Shown here: piece after piece, positions 1 to 5,972 of the stretch
How the letters are laid out: every line of letters starts with the position of its first letter
Numbering within the stretch: the stretch's first letter is position 1
NCBI GenBank assembly: GCA_946490455.1
Contig: CAMLXE010000085.1
Span: 1 to 7,429, forward strand
Source of the DNA: an uncultured Desulfovibrio sp.
GTDB lineage: Bacteria > Desulfobacterota > Desulfovibrionia > Desulfovibrionales > Desulfovibrionaceae
DNA length: 7,429 nucleotides
Direction: 5' to 3'
Position numbers and translations under genes: made by a program
Notes under the pieces: generated by a model
The model's input: the letters and a program-made list of their open reading frames with translations, nothing else
What the model was told of the DNA's origin: nothing
The model's database searches: none

Positions 1-22
1 CATTTTTTAATATTAATGTCAT

Positions 23-52
23 ACTATAAAAGGAGTTTATTTTCTTTTACAA
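23..52 (-). promoter_or_regulatory. Candidate sigma70-type promoter reading out of the left edge
   Basis: On the minus strand TTGTAA (47-52) and TATAGT (23-28) are separated by 18 bases. They match the -35 consensus at 4 of 6 positions and the -10 consensus at 5 of 6. Transcription would start near position 16 and run out of the window. An ATG on the minus strand lies at 1-3, but no Shine-Dalgarno sequence precedes it, so the start of the next gene cannot be fixed. The site is AT-rich, so a chance match is possible. Confidence 0.35.
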
Positions 53-256
53 GAGAATTGAGTTCTTCAAGAAAGAGGGCTCTGCCTTATAATAGCTGCG
101 ATTGCTAGCGGATGTGTTCCCCCGGCAGATCATGCCGGAGACATATTGCCCTAGTTGCTGGGTGGAAAACATGAGCCAGCTGTGTTCATCGGGGGATGTC
201 CTTTCTATGAACTCAAAAAGCTCAAGATGTTCTGAATTGATTTGCAGTGGGGGCTG
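47..256 (-). other. Open stretch in frame behind the stop codon of the decayed gene; possible gene remnant
   Basis: Directly after the TGA at 257-259, the same minus-strand frame stays open for 69 codons to a TAA at 47-49. The translation looks protein-like: a run near its start reads NSEHLELFEFIERTSPDEHS, followed by a segment beginning WLMFSTQQLGQYVSGM. There is no ATG with a ribosome binding site at its beginning. It may be the C-terminal part of the upstream decayed gene, cut off by a nonsense change, or the remnant of another gene. It may also be chance. A perfect 6-base inverted repeat (122-127 with 133-138) lies inside it but has no T-run, so I do not call it a terminator. I recognise no family. 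Confidence 0.35.
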
Positions 257-714
257 TCAAGGAAAGCGATACACGGCCTTATCCCATGGTGACAGAACAT
301 CGTTTTTGAAGACCCTAAACCCCTCAGGTCTGAGCTTGGTTCCGTGGATGTCAATTTTTTCCAGATTCCCAAATGATGACAAGGCTAAAACTTTCCCGCT
401 CTCTCTTTTCAAGCCAGGCGTGGCAGGGTTGATCCTTGAAATTGTTCCAAGCGGCTAAAGGATGCTGACGTACAAGGTTGGTAAAGGCTTCCAAAACTTT
501 TCTATCTACTCTGGTGCGGTAGTTTTTATCTCCCTCCACGTCCAGCAGTATCTGTCTATTATCATCCCGCCAGATATGGATGGTTCTGGGGCGTTCCATA
601 CCCGCCGGACTGGAATGAGAACGAGTGCAACTTTTCTTCACTTTTTTCGCTTGCAGTGAGGGGGTGCAGCATAGATAAAAATCGAAAGCAATATGACATC
701 AGTAATGTCCTCAT
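257..714 (-). pseudogene. Small exported protein gene of unknown function, broken by two frameshifts
   Basis: Three minus-strand reading frames join into one protein of about 151 residues if one base is removed at each of two places. The first part starts at ATG 714, or more likely at ATG 699, which has GAGG nine bases upstream. It encodes a weak signal-peptide-like segment (ending near HPLTAS) and then SFSFQSGG. Removing one base from the GGGT at 600-603 joins this to MERPRTIHIWRDD in the next frame. Removing one A from the A6 tract at 355-360 joins WESGK to IDIHGTKLRPEGFRVF, ending at TGA 257-259. The rebuilt pattern (FSF..GG near the start, AAWNNF in the middle, then SFSL, WESGK, G and PEGF) resembles a small uncharacterised bacterial family with a W-x-x-F, FSL, xDGxxI, G, PxxF layout. 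That resemblance is from memory and I cannot name the family. The gene follows the 750-1925 gene by 35 bases and was probably co-transcribed with it. It is either a pseudogene or has homopolymer sequencing errors. Confidence 0.7.
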
Positions 715-749
715 GGCAAGAACAGCCTCAGACATTTTTAGACTGTACT

Positions 750-1925
750 CTAGTTGAATCTGAAGCTCTGCATCACTTTTTCCACTTGGGGGGCGTAGAA
801 TTCTGCCTTATGCTTCGGGTAGCTCATGCGGACAATACAGGCTGCATCATTTCTTAAAAAGCACTTGATATAGACAATATCCTCACCCGCAAAGCCTGAG
901 ACTACAAACCAGCCCTTTTCGTCGTTGATTCGTCTGTAGGTAACATCCAGCCCGTGAGAGAGTTCGATCAGCACATCCTCCATTTTCTGTCCCATGACCA
1001 TATAGCCATAAGTTCCATAGGCAAGCATGGTGAAGCCTTTATTGTCACGCACCGTTACGCCGTCTCCGTTATCGGCTTCCAGTACGTTGTAATTCCCCGG
1101 CAGCCAGGAGAGAGAAAAACCGAAGCGGTTGTTGCTGTAGTGTGGGGCGGCTCCGGCGACCTCGGCCAAGCCGGGCATGGCCTCGTAAAGGGTGGAGCCT
1201 CCTCCCGCACCAAAGGCAAACTCTCCCCACAGGATACGGAGCGGCTTGTTTTGGAAGCTTTTCAGCCAATGCCAGCACTGTTCGTTTGACCCCCCAAAGC
1301 AATTGCCCATTAAGTCCAGCACCTGCCCATCCCTTGTCCGAAACAGATGTCCGTATCCGATAAGCGCCATTCCCTTTCCATTTAGACCTAGGTATTCCAC
1401 CTCTTCCAGCCTGAGATCCGTCCAGTGATGTTCCCCGATCGCCTCGCTACTGGTATGAATTTCGTTTTTTCCCACAAGAGTTTCGTAGGAATAGCCGTTT
1501 TCGTCTTCCCAGAGAAAAAGTAGTTTTCCGTCCAGCGGGCGGTGCTCCTTCAGGCCGGGGCCGCTGGTATGGAAAATATGCAGCGTTGTGCCCTGGTCAG
1601 AGAGCAGGGAGAGCAGCTTTTTGCCATCTTGAGAAGACTCCACCTGATAGAAGGAAAGGCCGCTGGTCTGCGTGAGAGAAATATTCCAATCTTCATACAC
1701 ACAGGTTTGTGCAAAAGCTTCTCCATCACGCACAAGGCGCAGCCACTTGCCGATATCCGCATTAAAGGTTCCCCCGATTTTGCAGGACGGCAGACCTTCA
1801 ATGCTGCTCAGAAGCTGAATTTCGATCCCCATTTCCTGTAGCTCGCTTTTTGAGCTTGCCACTTCAACGGCTGCAGCCTGACTATACGTAAAAAGGCATA
1901 GTATAAAGAGGATGAAGAACCGCAT
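750..1925 (-). CDS. Exported protein of unknown function, 391 residues
   Basis: The start at 1925 is supported by AGGAGG five bases upstream. Residues 1-19 form a Sec signal peptide (MRFFILFILCLFTYSQAAA, likely cleaved after the AAA), so the protein should be periplasmic or secreted. Mature cysteines at 48, 75, 209, 217, 355 and 363 could form disulphides. The N-terminal half has no motif I recognise. A glycine-rich stretch (239-243) separates it from a C-terminal domain (about 262-391) with the layout NNRFGFSLSWLP, then DNGDG, then GWFVVSG, then VYIKC, then a YP and a final SF. I recall that layout from C-terminal domains of many uncharacterised proteobacterial exported proteins, but I cannot give a family number. 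The decayed gene follows 35 bases downstream on the same strand. The nearest upstream gene ends 222 bases away, so this gene probably has its own promoter. Function is unknown. Confidence 0.88.
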   Translation of the reverse strand: MRFFILFILCLFTYSQAAAVEVASSKSELQEMGIEIQLLSSIEGLPSCKIGGTFNADIGKWLRLVRDGEAFAQTCVYEDWNISLTQTSGLSFYQVESSQDGKKLLSLLSDQGTTLHIFHTSGPGLKEHRPLDGKLLFLWEDENGYSYETLVGKNEIHTSSEAIGEHHWTDLRLEEVEYLGLNGKGMALIGYGHLFRTRDGQVLDLMGNCFGGSNEQCWHWLKSFQNKPLRILWGEFAFGAGGGSTLYEAMPGLAEVAGAAPHYSNNRFGFSLSWLPGNYNVLEADNGDGVTVRDNKGFTMLAYGTYGYMVMGQKMEDVLIELSHGLDVTYRRINDEKGWFVVSGFAGEDIVYIKCFLRNDAACIVRMSYPKHKAEFYAPQVEKVMQSFRFN

Positions 1926-1991
1926 AGAAACCTCCTGCTACATAGACAGTCATGAATGTAGATGCATTATTCAATGCCAAGTTCTCTAGTC

Positions 1992-2018
1992 GTTATATAT
2001 ATGATTCATCACTTGCAA
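1992..2018 (-). promoter_or_regulatory. Candidate promoter for the 391-residue exported protein
   Basis: In the AT-rich 222-base gap 1926-2147, the minus strand reads TTGCAA (2013-2018) and TATAAC (1992-1997). They match consensus at 4 and 5 of 6 positions. The 15-base spacer is shorter than the optimum, which lowers confidence. A start near 1985 would give a leader of about 60 bases. I see no hairpin terminator for the upstream gene in this gap. Confidence 0.3.
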
Positions 2019-2147
2019 GGATGTTCATTGATCTTATCGTAAAGATTTCTATATTGATTGTGGGCTGTTCTTTGATCTTGCATAGAGATTAAACAGACAC
2101 AAAAGACTAGTAAGGATGTAAACCATTTTTATAAATAGAATTCCTGA

Positions 2148-3596
2148 TTATTCAAGAATACGGACCTGAGCCTTGATGGCTTCAGCCCGAAAATACCCCT
2201 GCTCAAGCACCCCCACGCTGCCGCCGTTTACTTCTTCGTAGTAAGCCGCCATCATATCCACATAGTTCTGCCAGGCTTCCTGCGATTTGTTCAGGCGTTC
2301 CAGGCAGGAATCAGGCCGATCGGCTTGCCCGCACATCATTCTGGCGTGACTCAGTTCTTTGTCCAGTCTGTTTTGCCAATACTTGATGGCATTGGCGTTG
2401 CACTCACGCATTTCCAGAGTAGAAGAGCTGTGCGAGACGCAGGTCTTGAAGCCGGGGGCCAATTCTTCCACTGTGTTGATGAGCGTGGAGGACGTTTGTG
2501 CCACAGGTCCCTCCTGCCCCACCAAAATGTCAGCCGGAGCCACAATTTTACCAGAATTCGGCACATAGAAATAGTCATACGAGGAAGTTTTGCCGTCCGA
2601 CCAGTGCGCTAGCGTACAGTCCATCTCCACGAGACAATTGGGGGTGGCTTCCGCAAATTCAGGCAGGACGTTCTGCCCCATGGCCACATCAAGAATAATG
2701 CCGTTCTCCAGCTGCAGCTGATAACCGTAGGCGTCTTCATAGCTGACAGGCCTGATCAGCCGTCCACTGATGTGGAACTGGGCCACTTCATTGGGTGTCA
2801 CGGCAAAAAACTGTCTCAGTGTACTCCTCGTGATGACGTCCTGATTGGTATCCTGAATAAAGGTATAGTGGTATACAGCATAGCCGACGGATTCAGCCGT
2901 ATACTCCGCCATAAGGATTTCCATGCTGCCATCCCCGTCCAGATCCGCGAAGTTCAGAATCTTGTGGACACGGGGAGCGGCCCATGTTGCCTCAACGTCC
3001 TTCAGAGCCACATATTGGGTCAGCAGATGCCAGCCGTTGGCATCATGCAGCATGACCACGGAATGCTGACCTTTTTGGGGATTTTGCGGGAGGGCAGGAT
3101 TTTTCGCAAAAAGCGGAACATCGAGTTGCCAGCTCACCCCCTGACTCCGTGCCGGTACCATATTCTGGGACACAATAAGCAGCTCTTCCTGTCCATCCCC
3201 GTCCAGATCCACTCTATAGGCCTGCTCCAGCTGGGGCTGGGGATTCTCTACCCCCTTTTGGGTTAGATACTGATGCACAGGTGTGGGATCACCGAGATAG
3301 GACTGGACGGGACGAGGCATGGCTCTCCAAGAAGAGGCGAGCTGCAATCCACGGGAAGTGTCTTTTTGATTTTGCTGCAAAAGCTGAGCAAAAGCTGGGT
3401 AACCGTCCAGCATATCAGCGGCAAGCCATAGGGGACCATTCTTATCATCCTGATAAAAGCCTCCGAGGCGAGTATTCTCAAAAGAAAAAACAGATGCTTT
3501 GCCTTTGCTTGCCGGGCTTGCTTGTGCTAGGGCGTGCGACTGCAAGAACAGACTTCCCAGCAGACAAAGACCCAGTGCCCATTTCCCGAGTTTCAT
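2148..3596 (-). CDS. Exported protein with two DxDxDG motifs and a C-terminal LprI-like domain
   Basis: The start at 3596 is chosen because GGAGG sits five bases upstream and a clean signal peptide begins there (MKLGKWALGLCLLGSLFLQS, cleaved after ALA at 24). The open frame upstream to 3746 has neither. The product is 482 residues. Two calcium-loop-like motifs, VDLDGDGQEE (129-138) and ADLDGDGSMEI (217-227), each followed by a hydrophobic strand, resemble FG-GAP/VCBS-type repeats. Residues 381-482 match the LprI/DUF1311 layout: cysteines 386, 399, 422 and 431, an ECNA segment, a central helix, then SQEAWQNYVD and a GGS motif. Stand-alone LprI-type proteins have been described as periplasmic lysozyme inhibitors. 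Whether this fusion inhibits lysozyme is inference. The cysteines suggest disulphides in an oxidising compartment. The ankyrin gene diverges upstream across a 339-base control region. Confidence 0.88.
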   Translation of the reverse strand: MKLGKWALGLCLLGSLFLQSHALAQASPASKGKASVFSFENTRLGGFYQDDKNGPLWLAADMLDGYPAFAQLLQQNQKDTSRGLQLASSWRAMPRPVQSYLGDPTPVHQYLTQKGVENPQPQLEQAYRVDLDGDGQEELLIVSQNMVPARSQGVSWQLDVPLFAKNPALPQNPQKGQHSVVMLHDANGWHLLTQYVALKDVEATWAAPRVHKILNFADLDGDGSMEILMAEYTAESVGYAVYHYTFIQDTNQDVITRSTLRQFFAVTPNEVAQFHISGRLIRPVSYEDAYGYQLQLENGIILDVAMGQNVLPEFAEATPNCLVEMDCTLAHWSDGKTSSYDYFYVPNSGKIVAPADILVGQEGPVAQTSSTLINTVEELAPGFKTCVSHSSSTLEMRECNANAIKYWQNRLDKELSHARMMCGQADRPDSCLERLNKSQEAWQNYVDMMAAYYEEVNGGSVGVLEQGYFRAEAIKAQVRILE

Positions 3597-3601
3597 ATTG
3601 T

Positions 3602-3606
3602 CCTCC
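3602..3606 (-). promoter_or_regulatory. Ribosome binding site fixing the start of the LprI-like gene
   Basis: GGAGG on the minus strand lies five bases before ATG 3594-3596. It fixes the start at the signal peptide rather than at the upstream in-frame ATGs, which would add about 50 non-signal residues. Confidence 0.85.
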
Positions 3607-3740
3607 ATCATGCTTGTTCTCTGCCTCCAGCGAAGCGGCAATGACCGTACGTCAAACGATAGACTTCGACATGCTCTTGTTCGGTAGACTGGAGCAAAAT
3701 TTTTTGCCTGCCCCAACCTTAGCAAGGCGTCTTTTTTTTG

Positions 3741-3756
3741 CATCATCCTGATGATG
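3741..3756. promoter_or_regulatory. CATCATC-CT-GATGATG palindrome, candidate operator
   Basis: Seven bases on each side pair perfectly around a two-base centre. It lies 144 bases upstream of the LprI-like start and 33 bases before the candidate -35 of the ankyrin gene. Related words recur at 3784-3789 (CATCAT), 3798-3803 (GATGAT) and 3806-3810 (CATCA). The symmetry suits a dimeric regulator bound between divergent promoters. A role as a hairpin is less likely, because the two-base centre is too small for a loop and the T8 run starts 14 bases after it. Confidence 0.35.
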
Positions 3757-3788
3757 GATTTGTCCTGTTTTTTTTAAATGTCTCATCA

Positions 3789-3817
3789 TTGAAAAAAGAT
3801 GATCTCATCACGACAAT
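3789..3817 (+). promoter_or_regulatory. Candidate promoter for the ankyrin-repeat gene
   Basis: TTGAAA (3789-3794, 5 of 6 to the -35 consensus) and GACAAT (3812-3817, 4 of 6 to the -10) are separated by 17 bases. Transcription would start near 3824 and give a leader of about 110 bases. The GATGAT and CATCA words lie between the two elements, where a bound regulator would block polymerase. Confidence 0.35.
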
Positions 3818-3823
3818 GAGAAA

Positions 3824-3860
3824 GACGTTGCAAGCCTCATGAAAATTTTTTTGCGACGTC
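3824..3860 (+). repeat. Stem-loop in the predicted leader of the ankyrin gene
   Basis: GACGTTGCAA (3824-3833) pairs with TTGCGACGTC (3851-3860): ten pairs, one of them G-U, around a 17-base AT-rich loop. It begins almost exactly at the predicted transcription start, as expected for a 5' stabilising hairpin. No T-run follows it on the plus strand, so it is not a terminator there. It could also be a protein-binding site. Confidence 0.4.
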
Positions 3861-3925
3861 ATTTTGGTAAGGATGCGTTCTTCGGGGTGGTGGGCCATAC
3901 TCTTGCCATGTCGCTCCCGACTAAT

Positions 3926-3930
3926 GGAGG
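3926..3930 (+). promoter_or_regulatory. Ribosome binding site fixing the start of the ankyrin gene
   Basis: GGAGG lies five bases before ATG 3936. It excludes the longer in-frame start at 3864, whose extra 24 residues would precede and spoil the signal peptide. Confidence 0.85.
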
Positions 3931-3935
3931 TTCCC

Positions 3936-5045
3936 ATGCAAAAAAGATTTATGATGTTTGGAATGGTGCTGCTTTTCAGCCTGTCTTTCTGGAGTTGCCC
4001 GGCCTGGAGTGGCGAAGGATCCGCCATCATGGCCGCCATCCTTGAGAACGATCCCTCCGCGTTGCAAGAGGCATTGCAGTCGGGCGTCAGGCTCGATGTG
4101 ACGGACAGCCATGGCCATACCCCCCTGGATATGGCGCTGGCGCATGGAAATGCGTTCAGCGCACCGGGCATGGTGGAGCTCTTGCTGCGGCACGGAGCCC
4201 GCCCCGGTCCCGGCCTGGCCGATCCGGCCCTGACACTGGCGCGCCTGCTTGCCACCCAGGCACCCCTCAGTCAACTGGAGGCCGCATTACAGGCCGGAGG
4301 CAAGGCGGATTCCACCATGCCCAATGGCTTTACCGCCTTTTTGTGGGCTGCGGCACTCTACCCTAATCCGGCCGTTCTGGAAGCCCTGGTGAAGGCCGGG
4401 GCCAACCCCCGACAAGTTCTGCCGGGGGGCGACGCCCGACTGGGGGACAATGCGCTTTTACTGGCGGCCGAGTATAACAGGAACCCGGAGATTATCCGTT
4501 TTCTGCTGCGTAGTGGCCTTGATGTGAATAGTAGGTCGTCTCTGCTGGGGGACAGTGCCCTGATGATGGCCTGCCGGGCGAACAAAAATCCTGCTGTGGC
4601 GGAAACCCTGATCCGTCACGGTGCCGATGTGAACATACGCAATGGGGTCGCCTGTTCAGCCTTTCTGTTCGCGGCGCGACGGGCGGACGGCTTGGTCCTC
4701 CTGCGTCTGCTGGCGGAGCGGGGGGCGGACGTACTGGCTGCCGATGCCAGCCTTTCCAATGCCCTGCACGCCGCCTGTTCAGGGCAGAGCGGCCTTTCCT
4801 CCGTCCGCTTTTTGCTATCCGTGGGCCTGCCCGTCAATGGGCGGAGCGGGCAGGATTTTGGCGCGTACAGCCCCCTGATGCTTGCCGTACGGAACGACGC
4901 TCCTGATGCGGACGTCATCCGTCTGCTGTTGCAACATGGGGCGGATCCGAGCCTGCGTGACTTGGACGGAAAGCGGGCTGGGGACGAGCTGTCCGTCGAG
5001 CGTATCATTTGGCTGAAACAGAACGGTCTGGCTGAAATCTTGTAG
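3936..5045 (+). CDS. Exported ankyrin-repeat protein, 369 residues
   Basis: The start at 3936 has GGAGG five bases upstream and opens directly into a signal peptide (residues 1-25, hydrophobic core about 6-19, likely cleaved after AWS). C21 lacks a proper lipobox, so cleavage by signal peptidase I is more likely. The rest is a nearly continuous ankyrin solenoid of eight to nine repeats, at about 28-60, 60-90, 97-128 (degenerate), 131-160, 170-200, 205-236, 238-270, 273-303 and 311-344. Each shows traces of the G-x-T/S-A/P-L, LLxxGADVN pattern, clearest in LIRHGADVN (225-233) and LLLQHGADPS (330-339). Ankyrin arrays bind proteins; no catalytic domain is present, so a periplasmic binding or inhibitor role is inferred. 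It is the only complete plus-strand gene here and is visibly more GC-rich than its neighbours. It diverges from the LprI-like gene. The target is unknown. Confidence 0.92.
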   Translation: MQKRFMMFGMVLLFSLSFWSCPAWSGEGSAIMAAILENDPSALQEALQSGVRLDVTDSHGHTPLDMALAHGNAFSAPGMVELLLRHGARPGPGLADPALTLARLLATQAPLSQLEAALQAGGKADSTMPNGFTAFLWAAALYPNPAVLEALVKAGANPRQVLPGGDARLGDNALLLAAEYNRNPEIIRFLLRSGLDVNSRSSLLGDSALMMACRANKNPAVAETLIRHGADVNIRNGVACSAFLFAARRADGLVLLRLLAERGADVLAADASLSNALHAACSGQSGLSSVRFLLSVGLPVNGRSGQDFGAYSPLMLAVRNDAPDADVIRLLLQHGADPSLRDLDGKRAGDELSVERIIWLKQNGLAEIL

Positions 5046-5056
5046 AATTGATCAAG

Positions 5057-5121
5057 GTGCGATGTTGCACTTGGGCGAAAAACATATATGTCTGAGGGTG
5101 ACTAAAGGTCGCCCATCGCAC
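5057..5121. repeat. Two-part inverted repeat after the ankyrin gene
   Basis: GTGCGATG (5057-5064) pairs perfectly with CATCGCAC (5114-5121). Immediately inside, GGCGA (5074-5078) pairs with TCGCC (5109-5113), leaving a nine-base bulge on one side only. The 30-base loop contains the self-complementary ACATATATGT (5082-5091). The left arm can alternatively fold locally (GTGC 5057-5060 with GCAC 5067-5070). It starts 12 bases after the ankyrin stop codon. No T-run follows on either strand, so it is not a standard terminator. It may stabilise the 3' end of the ankyrin mRNA. Confidence 0.4.
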
Positions 5122-5133
5122 AGAGGAAAAACA

Positions 5134-5203
5134 GAGGCGATATCATGGGGGCAATTCATCTAGGGACTTTCTCAGGCAGGGTGGACAGCCATGATATCGC
5201 CTC
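5134..5203. terminator. Candidate bidirectional terminator between convergent genes
   Basis: GAGGCGATATCATGG (5134-5148) is perfectly complementary to 5189-5203: 15 pairs with a 40-base loop. Outside the stem, the minus strand continues TGTTTTT and the plus strand TTGTTTC, so each direction ends in a short U-tract. It lies between the ankyrin stop (5045) and the lipoprotein stop (5212), as expected for a shared terminator. The long loop is unusual for an intrinsic terminator and is the main doubt. A small mobile or structured RNA element is the alternative. Confidence 0.5.
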
Positions 5204-5211
5204 TTGTTTCA

Positions 5212-5877
5212 TCATCTGTTGTCATAATCCGCGTCATGACTGTTGTCAGGACGGGAGCTGGCAGGTTCGCGTACCCTCATATAGGTATCTGCATTGTTGA
5301 TGACATACCAGAGTCCGTCCTGGTACTGCTTGACCCAGACTATACGGCGGCTGTCAGACCCTGATGAGATCAGGAAGACCCGGACATAGTCGGCCTCGTT
5401 CGACTTGCCGGAAAAGACCAGCGAATAATTCTCGGGCGACATGCGGTAGCCGTTTTGAGGACTCGTTCCCGAAGCAAAACTTCTGAATATGTAGTGGCAG
5501 GCGGGATCCTTCAGGCGACGTGCAAATGTCACATACTTCTGTTTTTTTTCCCAGTTGGCATCAGCGTGCATGATATAGCGCAGCATCTTGGATGCTTCCG
5601 TCCGGCGACTGGGATCAAAGTAGCAGAATATGGCGTCAAAATACATTTTGACAGCCCCTTCGGGACTCCTGGCAACGGAGTTGCAACGTGATTTGAACTC
5701 GGCAAAGGTCGAAGGAAGCCCTGCCGGGGCGGAGGGGGATGATGTCGCGTTTTCAAGGTTGATAAGCTGATTTATAATATCAGTAGGATTGAGTGACGGG
5801 GAAAAATTTTGGGGTACGCATGCAGTAACAAGCATACCGCAAAGTAAAGCCAGACAGGTGATGATATATCTCTTCAT
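5212..5877 (-). CDS. Lipoprotein of unknown function, 221 residues
   Basis: The start at 5877 is chosen over the open frame to 5991 because GGAGG lies nine bases upstream and a lipoprotein signal begins there: hydrophobic residues 5-19, then LVTAC with the acylated cysteine at 20. A flexible Ser/Pro/Asn-rich linker follows (21-57). The conserved-looking core (about 70-155) contains SPEGAVKMYFDA, SKMLRYIMH, and HYIFRS...GTSPQNGY (128-144) followed by MSPENY. A beta-rich C-terminal part (163-200) ends in a polar tail. I recall this RSF-x-x-GTSP-x-N-x-Y core from an uncharacterised bacterial family (possibly DUF6935, not verified). It lies 95 bases downstream of the nucleoside hydrolase gene on the same strand, probably in the same operon. 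The membrane anchor and pairing with an exported hydrolase suggest an envelope role, but no function is known. Confidence 0.88.
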   Translation of the reverse strand: MKRYIITCLALLCGMLVTACVPQNFSPSLNPTDIINQLINLENATSSPSAPAGLPSTFAEFKSRCNSVARSPEGAVKMYFDAIFCYFDPSRRTEASKMLRYIMHADANWEKKQKYVTFARRLKDPACHYIFRSFASGTSPQNGYRMSPENYSLVFSGKSNEADYVRVFLISSGSDSRRIVWVKQYQDGLWYVINNADTYMRVREPASSRPDNSHDADYDNR

Positions 5878-5886
5878 GTGCTTATT

Positions 5887-5891
5887 CCTCC
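5887..5891 (-). promoter_or_regulatory. Ribosome binding site fixing the lipoprotein start
   Basis: GGAGG on the minus strand is nine bases before ATG 5875-5877. It supports the short form with an N-terminal lipoprotein signal and excludes a longer form that would overlap the hydrolase stop codon. Confidence 0.75.
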
Positions 5892-5972
5892 AAGAACTCG
5901 TGTTTTGGGCAATACTGAAAGAATTTTGAAGCTGTCCCGGAGAGTTTTCACCTGTCTGACTATACAGGCTTG

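Larger units (their letters stand above)
3597..3935. promoter_or_regulatory. Divergent intergenic control region (339 bases)
   Basis: No convincing gene lies here. The region separates the LprI-like gene (leftwards) from the ankyrin gene (rightwards). It holds two T8 runs (3732-3739 and 3770-3777), a 16-base near-palindrome at 3741-3756, repeated ATGATG/CATCAT words up to 3810, a candidate plus-strand promoter at 3789-3817 and a 10-base stem-loop at 3824-3860. I could not find a good minus-strand -35/-10 pair for the LprI-like gene. Weak starts such as TTGACG near 3650 lack a matching -10. Confidence 0.6.

Noticed and set aside
122..138. CCGGCA-TGCCGG hairpin as a terminator
   Set aside because: Only six pairs, no T-run on either side, and it lies inside a protein-like open stretch.
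102..458. Plus-strand open frame of 118 codons
   Set aside because: It lies opposite the decayed minus-strand gene and its tail, has no ribosome binding site, and its translation shows no family-like pattern, whereas the minus strand does.
2003..2010. Lipobox or leader peptide in the gap 1926-2147
   Set aside because: I looked for a small gene with a ribosome binding site in this AT-rich gap and found none that could be supported.
2772..3266. Plus-strand open frame of 164 codons
   Set aside because: It lies wholly opposite the LprI-like gene, whose signal peptide, repeats and C-terminal domain establish the coding strand.
3281..3751. Plus-strand open frame of 156 codons reaching into the divergent intergenic region
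   Set aside because: It mostly opposes the N-terminus of the LprI-like gene. It lacks a ribosome binding site and a recognisable domain.
3743..4274. Minus-strand open frames opposite the ankyrin gene
   Set aside because: The low-complexity, Arg/Ser/Ala-rich translation is typical of an antisense shadow of a GC-rich repeat gene.
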